A stretch of 8,000 nt of DNA from an uncultured Eubacteriales bacterium. GTDB taxonomy: Bacteria > Bacillota > Clostridia > Christensenellales > CAG-138. This document shows positions 1 through 8,000 of the stretch, one piece after another (the first letter of the stretch is position 1; each line of letters starts with the position of its first letter). The notes beneath the pieces were generated by a model that saw nothing but the letters and a program-made list of their open reading frames with translations, was not told the DNA's origin and ran no database searches. The position numbers and the translations under genes are program-made. The stretch lies in NCBI GenBank assembly GCA_900550525.1, contig URSN01000086.1:1-8000 (forward strand), given 5' to 3'.

Positions 1-40
1 TTGCGCGCAAATCCCTCCCCGATAAGGTTTCTTTTCTTTG

Positions 41-77
41 GTTCTTTCTTTTCTTTTCCCGAAAGAAAAGAAAGAAC
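41..77. repeat. T-rich/A-rich inverted repeat upstream of recF
   Basis: A perfect 16-bp inverted repeat: the left arm (41-56) starts GTTCTTTCTTTT and the right arm (62-77) is its exact reverse complement, with loop TCCCG. The preceding bases 10-40 (ATCCCTCC...AAGGTTTC) resemble the lead-in of the two repeats between gyrB and gyrA, so I read this as a diverged member of the same family. No T-run follows the stem on either strand, so a standard intrinsic terminator is not supported. It falls in non-coding DNA, although the recF frame happens to stay open back to position 38 through its lysine-rich translation. Confidence 0.75.
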
Positions 78-164
78 AGAGAAAGAGAAAAAACGAAACG
101 TTCGCGCGGCTGCGCCGCCGCTTGCGCGGATGCGCCCGAATCGGGGGTTATTTCTTATTTAATA

Positions 165-193
165 TTTACAGCCGCGGCCGGATGTGGTATAAT
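165..193 (+). promoter_or_regulatory. SigA-type promoter of recF
   Basis: The -35 box is TTTACA (165-170), one base off consensus. After a 17-bp spacer comes a perfect TATAAT (188-193), preceded by TG one base upstream (185-186), giving an extended -10. Transcription would start near 200, leaving a leader of about 20 nt before the recF GTG at 221. It lies in a short AT-rich island (147-170) within very GC-rich DNA. It probably drives recF and the remB-like gene, and perhaps gyrB. Confidence 0.85.
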
Positions 194-220
194 CACAGGG
201 TATGTTGGGGAGGAGCAGGC

Positions 221-1318
221 GTGTGGATCTCGCAGCTGCAACTGACGAACTTCCGCAATTATGCGCGGCTCACGCTGCAGCCGGACGAGGGGCTGTGCGT
301 GCTGACGGGCGATAATGCCGCGGGCAAAACGAACATCCTGGAGGCGGTGTTCCTCTGCGCGCTGGGGCGCAGCCACCGCACCGCGCGCGATGCGGAGCTG
401 GTGCGCGAGGCGCAGCAGTCCGCCGCGGTGGCGCTGACGCTGCAAACGCGCGGCGGCACGCGGGCCATCACCTGCCGCCTGACGGCGGGGGAGCGCAAGA
501 AGCTGATCATCGACGGGACGGCGCTCACGCGCTCGGGCGAGCTGCTGGGGTGTTTGAACGTGGTGATGTTCGCGCCGGAGGACCTGCTGCTGGTCAAGGG
601 CGGGCCCGGGGAGCGGCGGCGCTTTCTCGACATGGAGATCTCGCAGCTCAGGCCGGCGTACTACTACACGCTGCAGCAGTACAACGCGGCGCTCAAGCAG
701 CGCAACGCGCTGCTCAAGGACGAGACGTGCCTCGCCGCCGGGCTGCTGGAGCCGTGGGACGAGCAGCTCTCGCGCCTGGGGGCGGCGATCACGGCGGAGC
801 GGGCGGAGTTTCTCGCGCAGCTGGCGCACCTGGCGGCCGCGGAGCATCTGCGGCTCTCCGGCGGCGGGGAGACGCTGCTGGTCTCCTACCAGCCGAACCT
901 GCCGGACGCGGAGCCGGCGCGGCTTGCCGCGGCCATGCGCGAGCGGCTGTTTGAGAGCGCCGCGCGCGACGTGCTGCGCGGCAGCACGTCGGTCGGGCCG
1001 CACCGGGACGACGTGGCGCTCGTGCTCGACGGGAGCGACGTGCGCGTATACGGCTCGCAGGGACAGCAGCGCACGGTGGTGCTCAGCCTCAAGCTCGCGT
1101 CGCTTGCGATCATGAAGCAGCTGCGCGGCGAGACGCCCGTGCTGCTGCTGGACGATGTATTTTCCGAGCTGGACCGCCGCCGGCAGCGGCTGCTACTCGA
1201 GGCGGTGCAGGGGTGCCAGACGTTTCTCACGTCCACGCACCTGGAGCAGCTCGAGGCGGCGGGCGCGCTGCGGATGCAGGTATACCACGTCAGCGGCGGG
1301 CGCGTGGTCGAGGTATGA
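221..1318 (+). CDS. recF: DNA replication and repair protein RecF
   Basis: RecF is an SMC/ABC-like ATPase that binds single/double-strand DNA junctions and, with RecO and RecR, loads RecA at replication gaps. The protein is 365 aa, the usual length. The N-terminus has the typical beta-strand and LTNFRNY motif. Walker A is GDNAAGKT (residues 30-37), the glutamine motif QGQQR is at 280-284, the ABC-type signature STSVGPHRDD is at 255-264, and Walker B LLLDD is at 308-312 followed by VFSELD. I chose the GTG start at 221 because GGGGAGGAG (207-215) lies just upstream and the promoter at 165-193 precedes it. The frame is open back to 38, but that extension is lysine/arginine-rich repeat DNA. It is the first gene of the visible cluster; the next gene starts 62 bp downstream. 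In related bacteria dnaN or an S4-domain gene lies just upstream, outside this window. Confidence 0.95.
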   Translation: MWISQLQLTNFRNYARLTLQPDEGLCVLTGDNAAGKTNILEAVFLCALGRSHRTARDAELVREAQQSAAVALTLQTRGGTRAITCRLTAGERKKLIIDGTALTRSGELLGCLNVVMFAPEDLLLVKGGPGERRRFLDMEISQLRPAYYYTLQQYNAALKQRNALLKDETCLAAGLLEPWDEQLSRLGAAITAERAEFLAQLAHLAAAEHLRLSGGGETLLVSYQPNLPDAEPARLAAAMRERLFESAARDVLRGSTSVGPHRDDVALVLDGSDVRVYGSQGQQRTVVLSLKLASLAIMKQLRGETPVLLLDDVFSELDRRRQRLLLEAVQGCQTFLTSTHLEQLEAAGALRMQVYHVSGGRVVEV

Positions 1319-1324
1319 CGGGCG

Positions 1325-1343
1325 GCCCCGGCGCGGCCGGGGC
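1325..1343 (+). other. GC-rich hairpin between recF and the remB-like gene
   Basis: GCCCCGG (1325-1331) pairs with CCGGGGC (1337-1343) around a 5-nt loop, 6 bases after the recF stop. No T-run follows, so it may be an mRNA stability or attenuation hairpin rather than a terminator. Such pairings arise easily in DNA of this composition. Confidence 0.3.
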
Positions 1344-1380
1344 GCGCGGCAGCAAAACGAGTATCAGGAGGACGGAACGG

Positions 1381-3685
<2,305 letters not shown>

Positions 3686-3688
3686 CCC

Positions 3689-3785
3689 CGCCCCAAAGGG
3701 GCGCGGGCCGGACGGGGGAACGCCATCCCCTATCCACAGCTGGTTTTCTTTTTGCTTCTTTTTCTTTTCCAAAAGAAAAAGAAGG
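3689..3785 (+). repeat. Intergenic compound repeat, copy 1
   Basis: First of two tandem units filling the gyrB-gyrA gap. It opens with hairpin CGCCCC-AAA-GGGGCG (3689-3703), continues with GCGGGCCGGACGGGG and CATCCCCT, and ends in GGTTTTCTTTTTGCTTC leading into a perfect 14-bp inverted repeat (3755-3768 with 3771-3784, loop CC). The first hairpin lies directly after the gyrB stop and could stabilise or weakly terminate the gyrB message, but no T-run follows it immediately. The unit is shared with copy 2 in the same order. Confidence 0.85.
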
Positions 3786-3790
3786 ATGCC

Positions 3791-3897
3791 CTCCCCGCTC
3801 CCCCAAAGGGGACGCGGGCCGGACGGGGAATGCATCCCCTGACCGCCGAAGGTTTTCTTTTTGCTTCTTTTTCTTTTTTCCAAAAGAAAAAGAAGGA
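3791..3897 (+). repeat. Intergenic compound repeat, copy 2
   Basis: Second tandem unit, aligned element for element with copy 1: CCCC-AAA-GGGG hairpin (3801-3811), CGCGGGCCGGACGGGG, CATCCCCT, then GGTTTTCTTTTTGCTTC and the inverted repeat 3864-3895. It differs by an A inserted after the GGGG stem, a different 10-bp stretch at 3841-3850 and two extra T in the left arm next to the loop. It ends about 22 bp before the gyrA start, so the T/A hairpin sits in the gyrA leader. The gyrA frame stays open through it only because the A-rich arm reads as lysines. Confidence 0.85.
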
Positions 3898-3919
3898 AGA
3901 AAAAAGAGAGAAAGCAGAC

Positions 3920-6028
3920 ATGAGTGAAAACAGTTTGGAACGCATAGAACCGATGCACCTGGAGCAGGAGATGAAGACGAGCTTCATCGCCTACGCGATG
4001 GCGGTGATCATCGACCGCGCGCTGCCGGACGTACGGGACGGGCTCAAGCCGGTGCACCGGCGCATCCTGTACTCGATGGACGAGCTGGGGCTACAGCCGG
4101 ACAAGCCGTTCCGCAAGAGCGCGCGCATCGTGGGCGACGTGCTGGGCAAGTATCATCCGCACGGGGACTCATCGGTCTACAACGCGATGGTGCGCCTGGC
4201 GCAGCCGTTCAACATGCGGTATATGCTGGTGGAGGGCCACGGCAACTTCGGCTCGGTGGACGGGGACAGCGCGGCGGCGATGCGCTACACGGAGGCGCGG
4301 CTGTCGAAGATGGCGACGGAGATGCTCGCGGACATCGACAAGGACACGGTGGACTTCTACCCGAACTTTGACGAGACGCTGATGCAGCCGCAGGTACTGC
4401 CGGCGCGGTTCCCGAACCTGCTGGTGAACGGCTCGGGCGGCATCGCGGTGGGGATGGCGACGAACATCCCGCCGCACAACCTGGGCGAGACGATCGACGC
4501 GCTGTGCGCGCTGATCGACGACCCGGACATCAGCGTGGACGAGCTGATGCAGTACATCCCGGGGCCGGATTTCCCGACGGGCGGGATCATCATGGGCAAG
4601 ATGGGGATAGCGAGCGCGTACCGGACGGGGCGCGGGCGCATCGTGGTGCGCGCGCGGGCGGAGATCGAGCAGTACGCGGCCAACCGCAGCCGGATCGTAG
4701 TGACGGAGATCCCGTACCAGGTGAACAAGGCGCGCCTGGTGGAGCGCATCGCGGAGCTGGTGCACGAGAAGAAGATCGAGGGCGTGGCGGACCTGCGCGA
4801 CGAGACGGACCGCAGCGGCACGCGCATCGTGATCGAGCTCAAGAAGGACGTGAACGCGAACGTCGTGCTGAACCTGCTGTACAAGCACACGTCCATGCAG
4901 GAGACGTTCGGGGCGATCCTGCTGGCGCTGGTGGACGGGGAGCCCAAGGTGCTCACGCTCAAGGAGCTGCTGTACCACTATCTGGAGCACCAGAAGCAGG
5001 TGGTCACGCGGCGCACGCGCTTCGACCTGAACCGGGCGCGGGAGCGGCTGCACATCCTGGAGGGGCTGATCGTCGCGCTGGACAACATCGACGAGGTCGT
5101 CGAGCTGATCAAGAAGGCGGCCACGCCGCAGGAGGCCAAGGAGAAGCTGATGGCGCGCTTTGGCTTCTCGGAGAAGCAGGCGCAGGCGATCCTGGACATG
5201 CGTTTGCAGCGGCTGACGGGGCTGGAGCGGGACAAGATCCTCGAGGAGGACCGGCAGCTGCGCGAGCGCGTGGCGTATCTGCAAAGCGTGCTGGACGACG
5301 AGGGTCTGCTGCTGTCCATCATCCGCGAGGAGGCGCTGGCGGTGCGCGAGCGGTACAACGACCCGCGGCGCACGGAGATCACGCAGCTGATCGACGATAT
5401 CGACCTGGACGACGTGATCCAGGAGGAGGACATGGCCGTAACCATGACGCACTTTGGCTACATCAAGCGCCTCTCGCCGGATACGTACCGCGCGCAGCGG
5501 CGCGGCGGCCGCGGCGTGATGGGCCAGGGCACGCGCGAGGAGGATTTTGTGGAGTCGCTGTTCGTCACGAGCACGCACGCGCCGATCCTGTTCTTCACCA
5601 ACCTCGGGCGCGTGCTCAAGATCAAGTGCTACGCGATCCCGGAGGCGGGGCGCAGCGCGAAGGGATTGCCCATCGTGAACCTGCTGCAGCTGCAAAGCGG
5701 GGAAAAGGTGACGGCGACCATCCCGCTGCCGCGCGAGGCGGCGGGCGGCTATATCGTGATGGCGACGCGCCAGGGCGTGATCAAAAAGACGCCCATGGAG
5801 GAGTTTGACAACATCCGCCGCGGCGGCATCATCGCGCTGAACCTGCGCGAGGGGGACGAGCTGATCGCCGTGGAGTTCTCGCGCGGGCGGGACGAGTTCC
5901 TCGTCGCCTCGCGGCGGGGCAAGTGTGTGCGCTTTGGCGAGGACGAGGTGCGCCCGATGGGCCGCACGGCCACCGGCGTGCGCGCGATGCAGCTGGAGGA
6001 CGGCGACGCGGTGGTGGACATGGTCTAG
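3920..6028 (+). CDS. gyrA: DNA gyrase subunit A, ended early by an in-frame TAG
   Basis: GyrA cuts and rejoins the DNA segment gated by gyrase. From ATG 3920 the product is 702 aa; the full gene would give 818 residues, a normal length. Features: the [18 protein letters not shown] segment (31-48), the quinolone-resistance region [10 protein letters not shown] (79-88), the catalytic tyrosine Y123 in AAMRYTE, and the long coiled coil and C-gate (roughly 350-450). The C-terminal beta-pinwheel carries the GyrA box QRRGGRG at 526-532 (blade 1), followed by blades 2-4 (GRVLKIK, GVIKKTP, GKCVRFG). TAG at 6026-6028 (codon 703) stops it before blades 5 and 6. The start is set by homology ([16 protein letters not shown]); only a weak GAGAG (3906-3910) precedes it. 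A protein ending here would keep cleavage chemistry but probably have weakened DNA wrapping. Residue 88 (E. coli 87) is Asn rather than the usual Asp/Glu. Confidence 0.93.
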   Translation: MSENSLERIEPMHLEQEMKTSFIAYAMAVIIDRALPDVRDGLKPVHRRILYSMDELGLQPDKPFRKSARIVGDVLGKYHPHGDSSVYNAMVRLAQPFNMRYMLVEGHGNFGSVDGDSAAAMRYTEARLSKMATEMLADIDKDTVDFYPNFDETLMQPQVLPARFPNLLVNGSGGIAVGMATNIPPHNLGETIDALCALIDDPDISVDELMQYIPGPDFPTGGIIMGKMGIASAYRTGRGRIVVRARAEIEQYAANRSRIVVTEIPYQVNKARLVERIAELVHEKKIEGVADLRDETDRSGTRIVIELKKDVNANVVLNLLYKHTSMQETFGAILLALVDGEPKVLTLKELLYHYLEHQKQVVTRRTRFDLNRARERLHILEGLIVALDNIDEVVELIKKAATPQEAKEKLMARFGFSEKQAQAILDMRLQRLTGLERDKILEEDRQLRERVAYLQSVLDDEGLLLSIIREEALAVRERYNDPRRTEITQLIDDIDLDDVIQEEDMAVTMTHFGYIKRLSPDTYRAQRRGGRGVMGQGTREEDFVESLFVTSTHAPILFFTNLGRVLKIKCYAIPEAGRSAKGLPIVNLLQLQSGEKVTATIPLPREAAGGYIVMATRQGVIKKTPMEEFDNIRRGGIIALNLREGDELIAVEFSRGRDEFLVASRRGKCVRFGEDEVRPMGRTATGVRAMQLEDGDAVVDMV

Positions 6029-6376
6029 GTCGCGCCCGGCGGCTTTGTGCTCACGGTGACGGAGCGCGGCATGGGCAAGCGCACGCCCGAGGAGCAGTAC
6101 CCCGCGCACCGGCGCGGCGGCAAGGGCGTGTGGGCCATGCAGCTGACCGACAAGACCGGCGACCTCGCCTGCCTGCGCATGGCGGGCGACGGCGAGGACC
6201 TCATGCTCATCCGCGACGACGGCACCGTCATGCGCATGCCGCTCGACCAGGTGAGCGTCATCTCGCGCTACACGCAGGGCGTGCGCCTGATGCGCGTGGA
6301 CGAGGGCACGCGCGTGGCGGCCGTGGCGGTCGTGCCGCATCAGGAGCCCAACGCGGACGAGGACGCGGCGGACTGA
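6029..6376 (+). pseudogene. gyrA: GyrA C-terminal remainder after the in-frame stop (blades 5-6)
   Basis: Continues gyrA in the same frame directly after the TAG. It encodes PGGFVLTVTERGMGKRTP, blade 5 with a second GyrA-box-like motif RRGGKGVWAMQL, blade 6 (GTVMRMPLDQVSVISRYTQGVRLMRV region) and the acidic tail typical of GyrA ends (NADEDAAD), closing at TGA 6374-6376. The coding pattern is intact: all 13 glycine codons here are GGC and there is no frameshift, so the segment has not decayed. A separate protein could only begin at weak sites such as GTG 6047 without a ribosome binding site, so independent expression is unlikely. Most likely it belongs to one gyrA reading frame in the living organism. 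Confidence 0.85.
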
Positions 6377-6422
6377 ACCGGCGCGGCCTGACGCGGACGA
6401 GAGCGCGGCGGTTCTTGCGGAC

Positions 6423-6545
6423 GCGCGCTGCGGCTCTTGCGATGTTCGCCGCTTACCATGCGCGCGGCGCTGCGGCCCATGCCGTATCGCGCTGTTGTTT
6501 TGGCGATCGTGCGGCGCTTGCCTTTGCGATTGCGCGCTGCGGCTC
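6423..6545. repeat. Short degenerate repeats after gyrA
   Basis: GCGCGCTGCGGCTC occurs exactly at 6423-6436 and 6532-6545, followed by TTGC and ATGC respectively. A looser copy, GCGCTGCGGCCCATGC, lies from 6467. The spacing is irregular (44 and about 65 bp), so this is not a regular array. Confidence 0.5.
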
Positions 6546-6581
6546 ATGCTGGAGGAAGGAACGAAACGGACAAACGGGAAA

Positions 6582-6612
6582 CGCGCCCCCCGCCCGTACG
6601 GGCGGGGGCGCG
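6582..6612 (+). terminator. GC palindrome, possible gyrA transcript end
   Basis: CGCGCCCCCCGCCCGT (6582-6597) pairs with ACGGGCGGGGGCGCG (6598-6612), with a single bulged C. It can fold to a very stable hairpin about 205 bp after the gyrA TGA. It is followed by CGCTTTGGG, not a real T-run, so terminator function is only a guess; a binding site or structural repeat is equally possible. Confidence 0.35.
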
Positions 6613-6623
6613 CGCTTTGGGAT

Positions 6624-6651
6624 GGGGGCGGTGCGCCCGGCATGACGGCTG
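6624..6651 (+). repeat. 28-bp direct repeat, copy 1
   Basis: This copy matches 6746-6773 at 26 of 28 positions (differences at the bases aligned with 6750 and 6758), offset by exactly 122 bp. Both end in CCGGCATGACGGCTG. Copy 1 is followed by GCCCAAGCG, entirely high-GC context. Confidence 0.85.
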
Positions 6652-6745
6652 GCCCAAGCGTTTTTTGCGGCGCGGCAGGCGGGGCGGCATGGCGCGGCGT
6701 GTGGCGTGCGGCGTGCGATTAACAGGACTATTTTCGTGGCGGGGC

Positions 6746-6773
6746 GGGGACGGTGCGTCCGGCATGACGGCTG
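6746..6773 (+). repeat. 28-bp direct repeat copy 2, at the composition junction
   Basis: Second copy of the motif at 6624-6651. Its last 15 bases, CCGGCATGACGGCTG, also read as codons S-G-M-T-A (with one base beyond) of FlgC, and the sequence immediately after it is low-GC flgC. The change from the gyrase-type genome to the flagellar-type genome therefore falls inside or at the edge of this motif. Confidence 0.75.
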
Positions 6774-7165
6774 AACGCTTCAGGACAGATATCATTGCAC
6801 AGAATATTGCCAATGTAAACACTACGTCCACAAAGGGAGGCACACCGTACCGTAGAAAGATTGTGACTTTTTCCGAGAAAAATGTCACACCTTTTTCACA
6901 GATATACTCTTCATCAAAGAAGGCCGCTGTTGGAAACGGTGTAAAGGTAAGCAGCGTGACATCAGATTATTCTACTGATTTTATCAAGGAGTATGACCCA
7001 TCAAATCCTGATGCTGATGCAGATGGTTATGTTTCTTATCCAAATGTCAATACAGTCACAGAGATGACCAATCTGATAGATGCCACACGTGCATATGAAG
7101 CCAATGCAACTGCCTTTGAGGCAAGCAAGTCAATGGCACAAAATGGCTTACAAATAGGCAAATAG
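6764..7165 (+). CDS. flgC: Flagellar basal-body rod protein FlgC, missing its N-terminus
   Basis: FlgC is a proximal rod component of the flagellar basal body, exported by the flagellar type III system. The 133 residues from MTAERFRTDIIAQNIANVNT hold the conserved N-terminal rod motif, the DPSNPDADADGYV loop and the C-terminal rod helix (YPNVNTVTEMTNLIDATRAY ... SKSMAQNG). A normal FlgC starts about a dozen residues earlier, with a segment like LFSSFNISASGMTAERFR. Here those codons are replaced by high-GC sequence, except that G-A-S-G just before Met still fits. So the ATG at 6764 is probably an internal Met and the gene is cut at the junction. No ribosome binding site precedes it. fliE starts 31 bp downstream, the normal flgB-flgC-fliE-fliF order with flgB missing. 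Confidence 0.85.
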   Translation: MTAERFRTDIIAQNIANVNTTSTKGGTPYRRKIVTFSEKNVTPFSQIYSSSKKAAVGNGVKVSSVTSDYSTDFIKEYDPSNPDADADGYVSYPNVNTVTEMTNLIDATRAYEANATAFEASKSMAQNGLQIGK

Positions 7166-7196
7166 CCGGCTGATACATACATAAAGGAGCTTTTTG

Positions 7197-7511
7197 ATGG
7201 ATATTTCAAACATTAATGGAATTTCAACAGGAGATATTAAATCTTTTTTTAATAATACCTCTCTTACGAAAACTGACAAGACTGATTCATTTTCTGATGT
7301 ACTTTCTGCTGCCATGGGAAGCATCGGTGAGACAAATGATCTGCAGAATGCAGCTGCGCAGGAGGAAGTGAGATTTGCACTTGGCGAGTCTGATAATACA
7401 CATGATCTGCTTGTTGCGGAAACAAAGGCGGCTGTGGCATTGCAGTACACTGTTGCTGTCAGGGATAAAATAATTGACGCATACAAAGAACTTATGCAGA
7501 TGTCAATATAA
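7197..7511 (+). CDS. fliE: Flagellar hook-basal body protein FliE
   Basis: FliE joins the MS ring (FliF) to the proximal rod. The product is 104 aa, the usual size. The variable N-terminal half is followed by the conserved SFSDVLSAAMGSI segment, the HDLLVAETKAAVALQYTVAV region and the diagnostic C-terminus RDKIIDAYKELMQMSI. The start at ATG 7197 has AAAGGAG (7183-7189) 7 nt upstream; a TTG at 7194 is in frame but less likely. It lies between flgC and fliF as in flagellar operons of Bacillota. Codon use (GAT, AAT, ACA, TCA common) is unlike the gyrase genes and like flgC and fliF. Confidence 0.93.
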   Translation: MDISNINGISTGDIKSFFNNTSLTKTDKTDSFSDVLSAAMGSIGETNDLQNAAAQEEVRFALGESDNTHDLLVAETKAAVALQYTVAVRDKIIDAYKELMQMSI

Positions 7512-7524
7512 GGAGTAATAGAAA

Positions 7525-8000
7525 ATGCCAGAACGTTTAAAGGCTATTTTGGATAAAATAACTGCATGGTGGAAAAAATTCAATACTAAGCAACGCTCCG
7601 TGCTCATAAGCATAGTAGCTGTGGTTATAGTGGCTCTTGTAATACTTGGCGTAGTCATATCAAGACCTACACAGGGTGAGCTGGTCGAGGCACAGAGTGC
7701 ATCAGAGGCTTCCACAATAAAGGGAGTACTTGAAGATAACAATATAAGCTATGAGGTGGACAGCAAGCTTGTGTTTTTTGTCAATAAATCAGATGAGGTA
7801 AATGCCATTATGGCACTGGGTGATAACGGCATCCCTGCGCAGGCGTACTCGATAGACAATGTCACAGACGGCAGCTTCTCAACAACCGAGGCTGATAAGC
7901 AGAAAAAGTATCAGGTGTATCTGGAGGATAAGCTTAAGGATCATCTGGAAAAACTGTCATACGTAAATGAAGCAAGCGTTGATATCACTATGCCTGACAA
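7525..8000 (+). CDS. fliF: Flagellar MS-ring protein FliF (N-terminal part, runs off the window)
   Basis: FliF forms the membrane-embedded MS ring on which the flagellar motor and export gate assemble. The first 158 codons are visible: a basic, aromatic N-terminus (MPERLKAILDKITAWWKKFN), a transmembrane helix at about residues 26-46 (VLISIVAVVIVALVILGVVI), then the start of the periplasmic-side ring-building domain of the YscJ/FliF family, including NNISYEVDSKLVFFV, GIPAQAYSIDN and KLSYVNEASVDITMP. Full FliF is around 500 residues, so most of it lies beyond position 8000. AGGAG (7511-7515) overlaps the last base of fliE and sits 9 nt before the ATG; the 13-bp gap indicates the same operon. 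Confidence 0.94.
   Translation, partial: MPERLKAILDKITAWWKKFNTKQRSVLISIVAVVIVALVILGVVISRPTQGELVEAQSASEASTIKGVLEDNNISYEVDSKLVFFVNKSDEVNAIMALGDNGIPAQAYSIDNVTDGSFSTTEADKQKKYQVYLEDKLKDHLEKLSYVNEASVDITMPD

Larger units (their letters stand above)
6377..6763. other. Gene-free GC-rich stretch between gyrA and the flagellar genes
   Basis: I see no convincing coding region here. Open frames cross it because of the high GC, but they lack start signals and recognisable protein sequence. It contains short degenerate repeats (6423-6545), a strong GC palindrome (6582-6612), low-complexity GGCGTGCGGCGTGCG-type sequence (around 6692-6716), a small AT-richer patch (6717-6736) and both copies of a 28-bp near-repeat. 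The 3' end abuts the abrupt change in base composition at the flgC fragment. Confidence 0.7.

Noticed and set aside
38..220. N-terminal extension of recF from position 38
   Set aside because: It runs through the T/A inverted repeat and the promoter, giving a lysine/arginine-rich peptide without RecF similarity. GTG 221 has a good ribosome binding site and the conserved N-terminus begins there.
3755..3784. Intrinsic terminator or CRISPR-like repeat between gyrB and gyrA
   Set aside because: The T/A stem is weak as a terminator and no U-tract follows it. Two tandem units without unique spacers do not make a CRISPR array.
3752..3919. N-terminal extension of gyrA from position 3752
   Set aside because: It translates the tandem repeat (poly-lysine stretches). 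GyrA homology begins just after ATG 3920.
6026..6028. TAG reassigned to an amino acid, or programmed readthrough
   Set aside because: The remB-like gene and gyrB end in TAG followed by non-coding DNA, and no recognised readthrough context or pyrrolysine-type structure is evident after this TAG (next base G).
4169..6643. 824-codon open frame on the minus strand across gyrA
   Set aside because: The same composition effect; R/H/L-rich with no domain, opposite an unmistakable GyrA.
6640..6790. Integration site of a genuine genomic island carrying flagellar genes
   Set aside because: No tRNA, integrase, transposase or terminal repeats, and the flagellar operon is cut inside flgC, which fits a misjoin better than insertion of a functional island.
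6437..7165. A 242-aa fusion protein with a novel N-terminal domain joined to FlgC
   Set aside because: The first roughly 105 residues are low-complexity translation of non-coding high-GC DNA with no start signal. The frame continues into flgC by chance at the junction.

Overview
The window joins two unlike pieces of bacterial DNA. Positions 1 to about 6750 are very GC-rich: a hand count of 4261-4320 gives 44 G/C of 60. This part carries the replication-gene cluster recF - remB-like (DUF370) - gyrB - gyrA, all on the + strand. That order, the gyrase sequences and the DUF370 gene between recF and gyrB point to a high-GC member of the Clostridia (Bacillota). From about 6775 to the end the DNA is much poorer in GC (26 of 60 at 6781-6840). 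It carries flgC (5' truncated) - fliE - fliF (cut by the window end), the early part of a flagellar basal-body operon that looks like a motile Lachnospiraceae (Roseburia/Agathobacter type, inferred from protein character only).

High-GC part. A textbook SigA promoter (TTTACA, 17 bp, TATAAT with extended -10 TG) lies just before recF. RecF (replication-gap repair) is followed by a small RemA/RemB-family DNA-binding protein, then GyrB and GyrA, the two subunits of DNA gyrase. gyrB and gyrA are separated by two tandem copies of a roughly 100-bp repeat, each ending in a long T-rich/A-rich inverted repeat. A diverged relative of this repeat lies upstream of recF. gyrA is interrupted by an in-frame TAG at 6026-6028, between blades 4 and 5 of its C-terminal DNA-wrapping domain. 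The same frame then continues with fully recognisable GyrA sequence to a TGA at 6374-6376. Neighbouring genes use TAG as a normal stop, so code reassignment is not supported. This is a recent nonsense mutation or a sequence error.

Positions 6377-6763 hold no convincing gene: short degenerate repeats, a strong GC palindrome and a 28-bp near-duplicate motif. Right at the second copy of that motif the sequence switches to flgC at an internal codon, without the first dozen or so residues of FlgC. The simplest reading is a chimeric assembly joined through a short shared sequence, although a real recombination cannot be excluded from sequence alone.

No previously undescribed biological system is evident. 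The points most worth checking are the gyrA stop codon, the high-GC/low-GC junction, and the repeat family around the gyrase genes.
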